A stretch of 64,000 bases of DNA from Maridesulfovibrio bastinii DSM 16055 (GCF_000429985.1 NZ_AUCX01000005.1:183376-247375); one strand, 5' to 3'; positions 10,201 to 18,122 are shown, counted from the first letter of the stretch. The notes: generated from the letters alone by a model not told the origin. Numbers and translations are program-made.

Positions 10201-10450
10201 TTTCGGCGGGCTGGCCCCAATGATAGCAGAAACCTCAAGGCAGGCCCGTTTTCTTATTCCAATGGCTATTTCACTGGGATTCGGAATCCTCTTCGCTACT
10301 TTAATCACTCTTATACTGGTGCCTTCATTATATATGATTCTTGAAGATTTTATTTCCATATTCAGAAGAATTTTCGGGCACAGAGATCCTGATGAAGGGT
10401 GTGTAGAGGGTGAAGATACCTCAAAGCCATCAGAGATAAGAGAAAACTGA
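7262..10450 (+). CDS. RND-family efflux pump, inner-membrane subunit
   Basis: This is a proton-driven RND transporter (AcrB superfamily, hydrophobe/amphiphile type) of 1062 residues, the usual length. It has the expected duplicated plan: TM1 near residue 20, a large periplasmic loop, TM2-7, a second periplasmic loop, then TM8-12. TM4 holds the paired aspartates of the proton relay (GIVVDDAIVV, D404/D405). The start at 7262 follows GAGGAA; an upstream in-frame start would add six residues inside the preceding gene. It ends with a hydrophilic Asp/Glu-rich tail and is followed by a terminator. Confidence 0.95.
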   Translation: MADQSKYSGGPIAWMAGNSVAANLLMIVFLVGGLIMALNIKQEVFPEFDTDTVTISVAYPGSSPEEVEQGIVLAVEEAVMGLDGVDEVTSTANEGSGTVMVEAVEGADLQQLSQDIQNEVDRITSFPEDSEDPVIKVSSRKRQVLSLLVSGNENLHVLRNVAEELRQELISDPGITQVELHDANGLQISIEIPQEKLRAYNLTLHEVADRLADSAVELPGGGVKSSSGEILVRIKERKDYARDFARVPVITGDDGTELYLEDIANVKEDFQDEDSVTLFNKKPAVRIDVYRIGDQTPITVSEATHKKLLEFNKRLPAGVHVDVRNDLSDIFKERIDLLLRNGYMGLGLVFIFLALFLDPRLAFWVALGIPISFLGSMVILPYFDTSINMITMFAFIISLGIVVDDAIVVGENVYTYRQKGMSWSDAAIRGAKEICMPVVFSVLTNIVAFMPLFFVPGFMGKIFKMIPIVVISVFSVSLIESIFILPAHLSHTSNRKPGRLMSGIIRYQNHVSNGLLTFINKVYRPFLDRAVSWKYTTFAAGLAILILSGAYVASGRLGFTLFPKIESDYSYLTLTMPYGTAVEKTEKVHDIVVKAARDVAEKHGGDKLVSGIYTRIGGSDGSTSGPHVLRVQVYLTKSDVRPISTDQFTSEWRRAVGDIPGVKTMLFESDRGGPGHGASLEIELSHSDVKTLEEAAEELAAALSFYPKVKDIDSGYTPGKRQLDFEILPEGLSLGLTPKMVASQVRAAYYGAEVLRQQRGRNEVKVMVRLPEKERALEYNLEEMMIRTPDGRFVPLRQVVKIKYGRSYTIINRRNGRRIVTVSGDVTPRKETSQVMASVTKDIMPELVSRYPGLTYSFEGKQADLKDSVNSLIQGLFMAMLVIYALLAIPFKSYFQPLIIMVSIPFGIVGAVIGHALLGYSLSLMSMFGIVALSGVVVNDSLVLIDTANVLRRKGHCAHDAVLNAGASRFRPIMLTTVTTFGGLAPMIAETSRQARFLIPMAISLGFGILFATLITLILVPSLYMILEDFISIFRRIFGHRDPDEGCVEGEDTSKPSEIREN

Positions 10451-10481
10451 TAGAGACTGTTTTTTTAGTCAGATATTCAAG

Positions 10482-10533
10482 ATTGCCCTTCTAGCTCCGC
10501 TGTTTGAAATTTAGGAGCAAAAGGGCAATTTTT
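10482..10533 (+). terminator. intrinsic terminator after the efflux operon
   Basis: ATTGCCCTT pairs with AAGGGCAAT. An inner AGCTCC/GGAGC pairing lies in the loop, and a run of T follows. Confidence 0.8.
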
Positions 10534-10586
10534 ATAATGATGTATTATGGATGGAATTACCCTGAACAATTATATATAGTGCCAGT

Positions 10587-11990
10587 ATGAGTAAACGTCC
10601 TGTTCTGATTCTCCAGATGCAGCGCATGGGAGACCTGATACTTTCATTTCCTCTTTTTTTGTGGCTGGAACGGATTTTTCCGGGGCATCCTGTATGGGTT
10701 GTTGCCGAGGAAAATTTTTTCCGCCCCCTAATGTCAATAAGCCCGCGAGCTACTTATATCCCATGGAACAGGGCCTCAGTTGTTAAGAAAGAAAAGTTTG
10801 AGGCTGTTATAAATCTGAGCATTCGCAATGAAGCCGCACAACTGGCTTATTCGCTTGATACGGAAACTCTGCTGGGGCCGTTTATGGATGCCGACGGTTC
10901 AGTGAGAATTAAGGGAAACTGGCAGCTGTACCGTGCGGCCATTGTGCAGAACAACCGCCATAATCTTTTCCACTGGGCTGATCTTAATGCCCTTGATATT
11001 ATTCCTCTTTCGTTGATGCAGAAAACAGGATGGCCGGTCCCCAGAACTTTAAGTAGGGGCTCGAAAAGGGTGGGGCTTTTTCTTGGAGCAAGTGAAATCT
11101 CCAAACGTCCTACAGTTGAATTCTGGGCCGGGCTTTGCAGAGAATTTTTGAACAGGGGTTTCCGTCCAGTGCTTTTCGGCGGTCCGCTTGAGAAAGGTAT
11201 GGGAGCTGAAGTTGCCCGCATTTTCGGTGGTCCTGTGCTTGATATGTCCGGCAGACTTAATCTGGGTGAACTTGCTGCGGTGGGACAATCGCTGCAAATC
11301 CTCATAACTCCTGATACCGGTCCCATGCATCTTGCTTCATGGACAGGGCTTAAAGTGCTCAATCTTTCCATGGGCAATGTTAATCCTCATGAAACAGGTC
11401 CTTATCAACCCGGAAATTATGTCCTGCGTTCAAACATGAGCTGTGCCAGAGGCTGCTGGAGCTGTACCAGAGACAGGCTCTACTGCCATGACGTTTTCAC
11501 CCCGGCAAAAGTGGCTTTTATCGCCGGGAGTCTCATCCGGACAGACAGCTCAGCTGAAAAAATGAATCTTTGCGGGCAGGACCTTTATCGGTCCGGCAGA
11601 AATTCCCACGGTCTTTATAGTCTGTCATGTCTTAACAAATCTAAATTTTCAGCCAATTTTTTCCTGTCTGAATTCTGGTCATCATTTTTTATGTATATTC
11701 ATGGTCTTGTTACTGTTGAGACTGCTTCTGCTTCATGGAACAAATTTCAGGAAAAATATCCACTCCCCGCAGGAAAATTAAAAAAACACCTTCCCTTACT
11801 TGGTAAACAATTCAGCCGAGGATTATTTAAAGGACAGATTCTCGCTGATGAATTCTGGGACTCAACACCTCTTATTTTAAGATCTTTTACCGGTTATGTT
11901 CATCTTCTGCTCCAGAACTGCGATTATTCTAAAAAGGGTTGGTCCGAGGTCTTAAATATTCTTGAAAAGCTGGTTCAAGTAAGTAGCTGA
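10587..11990 (+). CDS. GT9-family glycosyltransferase with C-terminal extension
   Basis: The first ~320 residues follow the heptosyltransferase-type GT9 fold: an N-terminal segment PVLILQMQRMGDLILSFP, and a nucleotide-sugar site ITPDTGPMHLASW preceded by a GRLNLGELAAV-type segment. A Cys-rich stretch (CARGCWSCTRDRLYCHD, about residues 289-305) is also seen in GT9 relatives. The last ~140 residues are an extension I do not recognise. It lies just upstream of fliK and resembles the GT9 protein at 57679 in having a long C-terminal region. A role in LPS or in flagellar glycosylation is possible. No Shine-Dalgarno is visible before the ATG, so the start is less certain. Confidence 0.82.
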   Translation: MSKRPVLILQMQRMGDLILSFPLFLWLERIFPGHPVWVVAEENFFRPLMSISPRATYIPWNRASVVKKEKFEAVINLSIRNEAAQLAYSLDTETLLGPFMDADGSVRIKGNWQLYRAAIVQNNRHNLFHWADLNALDIIPLSLMQKTGWPVPRTLSRGSKRVGLFLGASEISKRPTVEFWAGLCREFLNRGFRPVLFGGPLEKGMGAEVARIFGGPVLDMSGRLNLGELAAVGQSLQILITPDTGPMHLASWTGLKVLNLSMGNVNPHETGPYQPGNYVLRSNMSCARGCWSCTRDRLYCHDVFTPAKVAFIAGSLIRTDSSAEKMNLCGQDLYRSGRNSHGLYSLSCLNKSKFSANFFLSEFWSSFFMYIHGLVTVETASASWNKFQEKYPLPAGKLKKHLPLLGKQFSRGLFKGQILADEFWDSTPLILRSFTGYVHLLLQNCDYSKKGWSEVLNILEKLVQVSS

Positions 11991-12081
11991 TTTTTTCTTC
12001 TTGATAAAAATTAAGGAATAATTTGCCCTGTTTTTAAGCTCGTCTTTTATGTAATATATTTAAATATAAGTATTTTATTTT

Positions 12082-12098
12082 TGGCACGCCTTGTGAAT
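12082..12098 (+). promoter_or_regulatory. weak sigma-54-like promoter before fliK
   Basis: TGGCACG matches the -24 element exactly, and it sits in the same TTGGCACGCC context as the flagellin promoter. The -12 position reads GTGA rather than TTGC, so the match is degenerate. It lies 25 bp before the fliK start, inside an AT-rich region. Confidence 0.4.
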
Positions 12099-12122
12099 AC
12101 AATACAGGCGAGGAGCCATAAT

Positions 12123-13814
12123 ATGAAAATACTTCCACATCTCAATCAGGATATTCAGGAATATAGCGGACTGCTTAACAGCAGCCCGGATCTTGAAAGT
12201 TCATATCGTTCAGCAATGTTCGATAATTTCATGCATTCCTTTGACGGGGCTGCAAGCACTCTCATGAATGACACCAGCAGTGTTATGGGAGGTCTTTCAA
12301 GCAATATCAATGTTGAATCTATTGATTATGTAAAAGAGGCTGCCAGTGAAGTTTCCATAAGTGATGTTGATACTCCTCCTCAGGATATGGAAGTAAGCAG
12401 GGAAGATTGGAATGATATCAAGGAAGGTCTGAAAAAGAGAGGCCTCAAGGAAAAAGATATCAACGAACTGGAAGAGAAGGTCTACAGTGATGAAGGTCTT
12501 ACTTACGGACAGCTCGTTATGGGGCTTACCGAAATGCTGCAAAGCGTCAAGGGGCTTAACCTTTCTCCGACAGATTTACAGAATGTGGATTCCATGCTTT
12601 CCAAGCTTGGTTTTAATCTGAAAGAAAGCAAAGAACTTATTTCCGACCTGACCAATGGAAACTATAAAAGCTTCATGAATGCTATTTCACAGAAGCTGTC
12701 ATCGCTTTCTGGCGATGAGAAAATCAGTTTTTCAAGTGAAGAAGCTGATACCCTTACCAGACTTTTCAAGTTGAGTGGTTCAGATGCCAAAAAGATAAAA
12801 GCTCTTCTGACTAAAAATGATACAAATGTGGCCGATCTGCGCAATGCTTTTTCCTCTTTGAAAACCGAACTCGAAAAGCTGGCTCAGCAGGAAAAATCCA
12901 AAGATGCCGATCTCTCCAAACTTGTGGGAGAAAAGCTTCATAATGCCATGAGCCGGGAGAGCGATCAGTCTCCAAGTATTGTTAAAATGGCTGATGCCAC
13001 AACTATAAAAGATTCCCTCGGAGCAGCTAAAGACTTAGCCAAAGATGCTCAGGGCAACGGGCAGCAGCAGAATCAGGAAAATAATCAGAAAAATCCGGAC
13101 AGTAACGGACAGCAGGCCGCAGGTGGTCAGGATCAGGATGATTCCCGTCAGGGTAATCACTGGCTGGATGATCTTTTAAACGATTCATCAGACTCAAAGG
13201 CATGGTCCGATTTCTTCGGAAAAATCCGTACCGATTCTGAATCCGGTATGGGTGGTCTCGAAAAAATGATGGGCGCCGGGCTTAATAATGCAAACGCTAA
13301 TCTTTCCAAATTGGTTGATAGTGCCAAAACCAGTCCTATGTGGGAAAAAGCTGCCCGATCCAATGTGCTTGAGCAGGTACAGAACGGAATTTTCAGAAAT
13401 TTAGGAAACGGTTCAAAACAACTGGTTCTTAAGCTTAATCCTGTGGAGCTTGGCAGTGTTAACGTCATGCTTCAGGTTAAGAATAAAGAAGTAAATGCTG
13501 TTATTCGGGCAGATAATCCTGATTCGGCAAGACTCATCTCAGATCAGGTTGATAAAATCCGTGCGGCCCTTGAGCAGCAGGGACTGAAGGTTGATAAACT
13601 GGATGTTCAGACCAATCTTGCCGACGGGCAGACCCAGTCTTCATGGCAGGGTGCGGATCAGCACAATAATGCCCAGCAAAATCATGATACAATGTTAGGA
13701 ATTGTTAAGCGTTGGCGGTCAGTTAACTCCGGTGGAAGCTCTTTGGCCCAGGATATGCAACCTATGAGTGGAAAGGCAATAATTTCCCAGAGCGGTCTGC
13801 ATATTGTCGCTTAA
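12123..13814 (+). CDS. fliK: flagellar hook-length control protein FliK
   Basis: FliK is secreted through the flagellar export gate; it measures hook length and switches substrate specificity. The 563-residue product has a long low-complexity N-terminal and central part rich in Ser, Asp, Gln and Asn, for example around residues 310-350. The C-terminal Flg_hook domain (about 430-510) carries the segment LKLNPVELGSVNVML. The chosen ATG at 12123 follows GAGGAG; the frame extends upstream to 12081 through the promoter-like sequence. flgD and flgE follow, the usual order hook-length, hook cap, hook. Confidence 0.9.
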   Translation: MKILPHLNQDIQEYSGLLNSSPDLESSYRSAMFDNFMHSFDGAASTLMNDTSSVMGGLSSNINVESIDYVKEAASEVSISDVDTPPQDMEVSREDWNDIKEGLKKRGLKEKDINELEEKVYSDEGLTYGQLVMGLTEMLQSVKGLNLSPTDLQNVDSMLSKLGFNLKESKELISDLTNGNYKSFMNAISQKLSSLSGDEKISFSSEEADTLTRLFKLSGSDAKKIKALLTKNDTNVADLRNAFSSLKTELEKLAQQEKSKDADLSKLVGEKLHNAMSRESDQSPSIVKMADATTIKDSLGAAKDLAKDAQGNGQQQNQENNQKNPDSNGQQAAGGQDQDDSRQGNHWLDDLLNDSSDSKAWSDFFGKIRTDSESGMGGLEKMMGAGLNNANANLSKLVDSAKTSPMWEKAARSNVLEQVQNGIFRNLGNGSKQLVLKLNPVELGSVNVMLQVKNKEVNAVIRADNPDSARLISDQVDKIRAALEQQGLKVDKLDVQTNLADGQTQSSWQGADQHNNAQQNHDTMLGIVKRWRSVNSGGSSLAQDMQPMSGKAIISQSGLHIVA

Positions 13815-13818
13815 GAAG

Positions 13819-13924
13819 GCTTAAGTTTTTTAAGCGCGGAGACCGGCAAAAGGAACTGCTGAAAAGAAGCTGATTTTTTTTGAACTTTCTCCATTAAGAA
13901 CGCTTAAGTTTTTTTAAGTGCGGA
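13819..13924 (+). repeat. pair of short hairpin repeats flanking the fliK-flgD gap
   Basis: Two near-identical copies of a ~22-bp element occur at 13819-13840 and 13902-13924. Each contains GCTTAAG, a T run, then TTAAG(C/T)GCGGA, so each can fold into a GCTTAA/TTAAGC hairpin. The first lies right after the fliK stop and the second 24 bp before flgD. They may act as attenuators or RNA-stability elements; the function is unknown. Confidence 0.6.
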
Positions 13925-13948
13925 TAAATAAGAGTTAAGAGGTGTAAG

Positions 13949-14773
13949 ATGCCATACGTAGGATTCAACAGCATACTTGGTCGGGCAGAAGCTGAAATGG
14001 CTGCAAGCAACCAGCCTGAACATAAAGCTGATCTCGACAAGGACGATTTTCTCAAGCTCCTTATGGCGCAGATGCAGAATCAGGATCCTGTCAATCCGAT
14101 GGAAGATAAAGAGTTTATCGCTCAGATGGCTCAGTTCTCCAGTCTGGAACAGTTGACTACTGTTAACGACAACCTTGAATCCATGGCAGCACAGAACAAC
14201 CAGCAGCAGATGGTTTCTGCGGTTAACTTTATCGGCAAGAGCGTTCAGGCTGAAGGTTACAACATAAGCATAGACGGCGATAAGATCAGCAAGGTCTTTT
14301 ATGGACTGGGTGAGCCTGTAGCCAATGCTTATATCAATATTTACGACAAAAATAACAACCTTGTCCGGACCGAACAGCTCGGCTCCAAGGGAGAAGGTAC
14401 ATTTGAATACGCCTGGGATGGAAAGAACTGGGAAGGAAAGCAGTGCCCTGACGGAGTTTACAGTATCGGTATGGCCGCAGAAGATGCGGATGGTAACCCG
14501 GTAATGATCAAAACCGAAGTCAGTGGTGAAGTCTCAGGCGTCGTCTCGGATGAAACCGGGCAGTATCTGCACCTTAAAGACGGACGTTATATCAACTTCC
14601 TGAATGTTAAGGAGATCGTAAACCCAACGGTTGTTGACGATCCGAACGATACTACCGGAGACGGTACTACCGGTGATGATACATCCGGTGATGATACCTC
14701 CGGTGACGATTCTTCAGATGATGATTCTTCTGATGATTCATCTGATGATGATTCTTCAACCGATGAATCATAA
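13949..14773 (+). CDS. flgD: flagellar hook cap protein FlgD
   Basis: FlgD is the scaffold that caps the growing hook. The conserved N-terminal part is clear: DFLKLLMAQMQNQDPVNP and FIAQMAQFSSLEQL. The FlgD Ig-like/Tudor region lies at about 80-225 (GEGTFEYAWDGKNWEG, CPDGVYSI). The start has GAGG upstream. At 274 residues it is longer than typical because the last ~45 residues are almost only Asp, Ser, Thr and Gly. This acidic tail is encoded by short GATGATTCTTC-like DNA repeats and is unlike the rest of the protein. Confidence 0.93.
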   Translation: MPYVGFNSILGRAEAEMAASNQPEHKADLDKDDFLKLLMAQMQNQDPVNPMEDKEFIAQMAQFSSLEQLTTVNDNLESMAAQNNQQQMVSAVNFIGKSVQAEGYNISIDGDKISKVFYGLGEPVANAYINIYDKNNNLVRTEQLGSKGEGTFEYAWDGKNWEGKQCPDGVYSIGMAAEDADGNPVMIKTEVSGEVSGVVSDETGQYLHLKDGRYINFLNVKEIVNPTVVDDPNDTTGDGTTGDDTSGDDTSGDDSSDDDSSDDSSDDDSSTDES

Positions 14774-14875
14774 AGTTAGGATTAACACCGGGTTAAAAGC
14801 CTGACGGCACAGGCTTATTGGTCGCTCTCTGATGAATAGCCAGGATTTTATCAGAGAATACAAGGAGGAAAAATT

Positions 14876-16522
14876 ATGGGTTTGTCAGCATCATTGTTCT
14901 CAGGAATAACCGGGCTTCAGGCTCACGGCGACAAGATGTCGGTTCTTGGTAACAACATCGCTAACGTCAATACCGTGGGATTCAAAAGTGCCAAGATGCA
15001 CTTTGAAGATGCCATAAGTCAGGATATGTCCACTGCAACAGGTATCGCACAGGTCGGACGAGGTGTTCAGGTCGGTGCTATTTACGCCGATTTTGCACAG
15101 GGGTCCTTTGAAACCACATCTGAATCAACAGACCTTGCCATCGGCGGTGACGGCTTTTTCATAGTAAAACCTAAGGACGAGGAAAGCTCATACTATACCA
15201 GAGCCGGTAACTTCCGCTTTGATAAAGACGGTTACCTTACCGACCCTCATGGCTACGTTCTTCAGGGATGGCAGGTGCAGAACGAAAGTACTCAGGTTGC
15301 CACCAGCGACAGTGTTTCAACTTCCAATCAGGTCAGAACCGTTGGAGTTCCCACTGATATCAGGCTTGAAAACTTCCAGTCTCCTCCAATGGCGACATCA
15401 AGGGTTAACATGATAAGTAACCTTGATTCCAAGGAAGCCAGCCGTTCTACAAGTGCAACCAACCCCTATTTTTCACTTTTTGAAGCATGGAATGGTAATC
15501 AGGAGCCACCTCTCGGGAATAATGCCTACAGTTACCAGTCCACCATTAAAACTTATGACGCCAACGGTTCAGCTCATAACCTGACAGTTTATTTTGATCA
15601 GGTCACATTGAGCAATGCCGGCGGAAAAAAGGTCTGGGAATACATGGTAACCTCAGATCCTTCAGAAGACGGACGTATTGCCAGTGACGGCAGTACCCGC
15701 CTTAACAGTACTTCCGCAGCCGGTATTCTTATGACTGGAACTATGACCTTCAACGCTGCCGGTGATATGACCGGAATGTCCGCCTTCACACTCAAGAGCG
15801 GAACCAGCGCAACAGGGGTAAAGGATCTCTCCAACTGGAGTCTGGCAAACTTTTCTCAGGATGGTTTCCCGGTTTTGACAGCCAACTTCCTTTCAACTTC
15901 CAATGCGGACTTCACGAACCAGACGGAAGCCGTGAGCATGGAAATGAATTTCGGTCTTTCCAATAAGGATTTGTCCGGAAGTGGAGTGACAAAGGGCTGG
16001 GATATCGGAGCCTCGGGTATTTCAAATGCCGGAATGATCGGAACGGATATTACCGACATAACCAGGATCCCGAACTTTGGGGAAGTAGAAACAAGTGCGC
16101 TGGCCACAACCAGTTACAGCACAGGTTCAACAACTCTTTTCCAGTCTCAGGACGGTTATACCGCAGGTTTTCTGCAGAATGTTTCTGTGAGCAGAGACGG
16201 GGTTCTTACTGGTCGATATTCCAACGGGCAGATTCTTGAACTCTATGTGCTGACCCTTGCGGATTTCAATAACCAGTGGGGGCTGCGCAGAGAAGGAGGC
16301 AACCTTTTCTCGGAAACCAGAGAATCCGGCGATGCCCTTACCGGGCTGCCAAACACTGGTGGAAAGGGAAGCATCTCTTCCAACTCGCTGGAAATGTCAA
16401 ACGTCGATCTGGCTGTTGAATTTGTTAATATGATTACCACTCAGCGTGGATTCCAGGCAAACTCCAAGGTTATCACTACCACTGACAGTATGCTTGGAGA
16501 CCTTATCCAGCTTAAGAGGTAA
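14876..16522 (+). CDS. flgE: flagellar hook protein FlgE
   Basis: FlgE polymerises to form the hook. The 548-residue protein has the rod/hook N-terminal signature (SGLTGLQ-like segment SGITGLQAHGDKMSV, then NNIANVNTVGFKSA). A central FlgE domain follows, with a C-terminal DUF1078-type segment (NSLEMSNVDLAVEFVNMITT, RGFQANSKVI) that forms the coiled-coil core. A strong AAGGAGG lies seven bases before the ATG. It is about 100 bp from flgD and followed by a long hairpin. The length is in the range for hook proteins with an extra surface domain. Confidence 0.95.
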   Translation: MGLSASLFSGITGLQAHGDKMSVLGNNIANVNTVGFKSAKMHFEDAISQDMSTATGIAQVGRGVQVGAIYADFAQGSFETTSESTDLAIGGDGFFIVKPKDEESSYYTRAGNFRFDKDGYLTDPHGYVLQGWQVQNESTQVATSDSVSTSNQVRTVGVPTDIRLENFQSPPMATSRVNMISNLDSKEASRSTSATNPYFSLFEAWNGNQEPPLGNNAYSYQSTIKTYDANGSAHNLTVYFDQVTLSNAGGKKVWEYMVTSDPSEDGRIASDGSTRLNSTSAAGILMTGTMTFNAAGDMTGMSAFTLKSGTSATGVKDLSNWSLANFSQDGFPVLTANFLSTSNADFTNQTEAVSMEMNFGLSNKDLSGSGVTKGWDIGASGISNAGMIGTDITDITRIPNFGEVETSALATTSYSTGSTTLFQSQDGYTAGFLQNVSVSRDGVLTGRYSNGQILELYVLTLADFNNQWGLRREGGNLFSETRESGDALTGLPNTGGKGSISSNSLEMSNVDLAVEFVNMITTQRGFQANSKVITTTDSMLGDLIQLKR

Positions 16523-16544
16523 TTGATTAAATAACGTCTTGAAT

Positions 16545-16573
16545 ATTTCCCGGACCTGACCCGTCCGGGAAAT
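16545..16573 (+). terminator. hairpin after flgE
   Basis: ATTTCCCGGAC pairs perfectly with GTCCGGGAAAT over a seven-base loop, 22 bp after the flgE stop. It lacks a clear T run, so it may be a processing or stability hairpin rather than a strict terminator. A degenerate second copy of the same sequence lies at about 16643-16671. Confidence 0.6.
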
Positions 16574-16675
16574 ATAAATAAGCTGATTAACGCATCATAA
16601 AGATGCGAACCCATAGATCAGAAACTCCTTGTTATCACTTTCAATTTCCGGACCTGACTCTTCCGGTAATTGGTG

Positions 16676-16720
16676 AACCCCCTCTCTCGGAATGCCGTAT
16701 CCGAAAGAGGGGGTTTCTCT
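16676..16720. terminator. intrinsic terminator, possibly bidirectional
   Basis: AACCCCCTCT..CGG pairs with CCG..AAGAGGGGGTT, followed by TTCTCTTTG on the + strand and preceded by an A-poor stretch. It is the strongest stop signal downstream of the hook genes. Confidence 0.75.
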
Positions 16721-16736
16721 TTGTTCTCCCGTAATA

Positions 16737-16965
16737 TTTTCCGCAATTGAACTCCAGAAAGTCGAGCAGCCTTAAATTTTGGTCGCAAATTTTTCTAAAG
16801 CCTGAACTTCGGAAAACTAATCTGGTTGAAATTTTGACTGTATAACTTTTCAGAGTCTGAACTTTTGAAAGTGGAGCTGGTTGCTGTTTTGAATGCAGAG
16901 ATAATCTGATCATTTTGCAGGCTGAAAGCCGTTTAAAATGGGATGCGGAATTTTTGACCACATGC
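16737..16965. repeat. four degenerate ~55-bp tandem repeats upstream of flagellin
   Basis: Copies begin near 16737, 16791, 16847 and 16913. Each starts with TTTT, then reads roughly (C)TGAACTT, GAAA, (A/T)GC(T/A)GG(T)TG and ATTTTGA. Spacing is about 54, 56 and 66 bp. The copies are diverged, so this is seen only by aligning by eye. They lie between a terminator and the sigma-54 promoter, a place where activator-binding sites would be expected. Confidence 0.5.
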
Positions 16966-17181
16966 CCCGGATAGCGGTTGTTTATAGGGGATCAATGCGT
17001 TTAGAAATGTAGATTTTATTAATAAAACTTAATGTTATTAAGATATTAAAAGCTATATGAGGAAAATTTTGACGCTCTGAGGCTGGAATAGCGGGAAAAA
17101 AATGACTTTCAAGCGTTATATTCAAAAGTCTAGAAAATATTTAGATATATAAATACTTGTTTTAATTAATAAAACTATGTT

Positions 17182-17198
17182 TGGCACGCCCAATGCTT
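17182..17198 (+). promoter_or_regulatory. sigma-54 promoter of the flagellin gene
   Basis: TGGCACG, four bases, ATGC gives the -24 GG and -12 GC elements with the exact 10-base spacing. Only one base of the -12 box departs from TGGCACG-N4-TTGC. Transcription should start near 17208, giving a ~40-base leader with AAGGAGG. Sigma-54 control of flagellin is common in flagellated proteobacteria. Confidence 0.8.
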
Positions 17199-17249
17199 AA
17201 GAAACGTTAATTAAAACGGATTTTTGTGAATAACAAGGAGGTTCACTTT

Positions 17250-18122
17250 ATGTCCTTAGCCATTAACCATAACCTCATGGCAATGAATGCCAGCAGAAAC
17301 CTTCAGAGTTCTTATGATAGACTCGGAGTTTCCACCCGCAGACTTTCATCAGGTCTTCGTGTTGGAACAGCTGCTGATGACGCCGCAGGACTCGCAATTC
17401 GCGAACTCATGCGTGCAGATGTTAAATCTCTGCATCAGGGAATCAGAAACGCTAATGATGCTATTTCAATGATCCAGACAGCTGACGGTGCGCTGCAGGT
17501 AGTCGACGAAAAGCTCATCAGAATGAAAGAGCTTGCAACTCAGGCATCAACCGGTACTTACAACTCTTCACAGCGTCTCATCATTGATTCAGAATTTCAG
17601 GCAATGGCCTCGGAAATTACCCGAATAGCCAACGCAACTGACTTCAACGGAATTCATCTTCTTAATGGTAACCTTTCCGGTGAAGCCGGTACCCATGACG
17701 GTTCCGGACTCCATTCAACAGGACCTATGAAAGTCCATTTCGGAACCGGAAACGACAGTGCTGAAGATTATTACTACATCTCAATCGGCACATCCACAGC
17801 TTCAGCTCTTGGTGTACAGACAGCCATCTCTACCCAGGAACTGGCACAGCAGGCACTTGATAAGATTCAGGCGGCGATTGTCTCCAAGGATAAAATCCGT
17901 GCTAACCTCGGTGCCATGCAGAACAGGCTGGAAAACACAATCACAAACCTTTCTATTCAGGCTGAAAACGTTCAGGCCTCAGAATCACGAATTTCTGACG
18001 TTGACGTAGCAACTGAAATGACAGAATTCGTCAGAAACCAGATTCTCACACAGTCTTCAGTAGCGATGCTTGCTCAGGCAAACTCCCTGCCGAAGATGGC
18101 AATGCAGCTCATAAGCGGTTAA
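17250..18122 (+). CDS. fliC: flagellin
   Basis: This is the filament subunit, 290 residues. The conserved D0/D1 ends are intact. The N-terminus (SLAINHNLMAMNASRNL, RLSSGLRV, DDAAGLAI) and C-terminus (ENVQASESRISDVDVA, NQILTQSSVAMLAQAN) form the coiled-coil core and the export/assembly signals. The central variable region is short (about residues 140-190), so this is a small flagellin. The ATG at 17250 follows AAGGAGG; a GTG at 17226 in the leader is not used in this model. It is a single-gene unit: sigma-54 promoter before, terminator after. Confidence 0.96.
   Translation: MSLAINHNLMAMNASRNLQSSYDRLGVSTRRLSSGLRVGTAADDAAGLAIRELMRADVKSLHQGIRNANDAISMIQTADGALQVVDEKLIRMKELATQASTGTYNSSQRLIIDSEFQAMASEITRIANATDFNGIHLLNGNLSGEAGTHDGSGLHSTGPMKVHFGTGNDSAEDYYYISIGTSTASALGVQTAISTQELAQQALDKIQAAIVSKDKIRANLGAMQNRLENTITNLSIQAENVQASESRISDVDVATEMTEFVRNQILTQSSVAMLAQANSLPKMAMQLISG

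Larger units (their letters stand above)
16523..17249 (+). other. 727-bp intergenic region between flgE and flagellin
   Basis: No convincing gene is seen here. In order it holds the flgE hairpin, a second copy of that hairpin sequence, a strong terminator (16676-16720), four degenerate ~55-bp repeats (16737-16965), an AT-rich stretch with many TTAATAAAAC-like runs, and the sigma-54 promoter and ribosome site of the flagellin gene. A 106-codon frame on the - strand covers the repeats but looks accidental. Confidence 0.7.

Noticed and set aside
16641..16961. 106-codon frame on the - strand
   Set aside because: It lies over the terminator and degenerate repeats upstream of flagellin, has no ribosome site seen and no recognisable content. 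The open frame is explained by the repeat structure.
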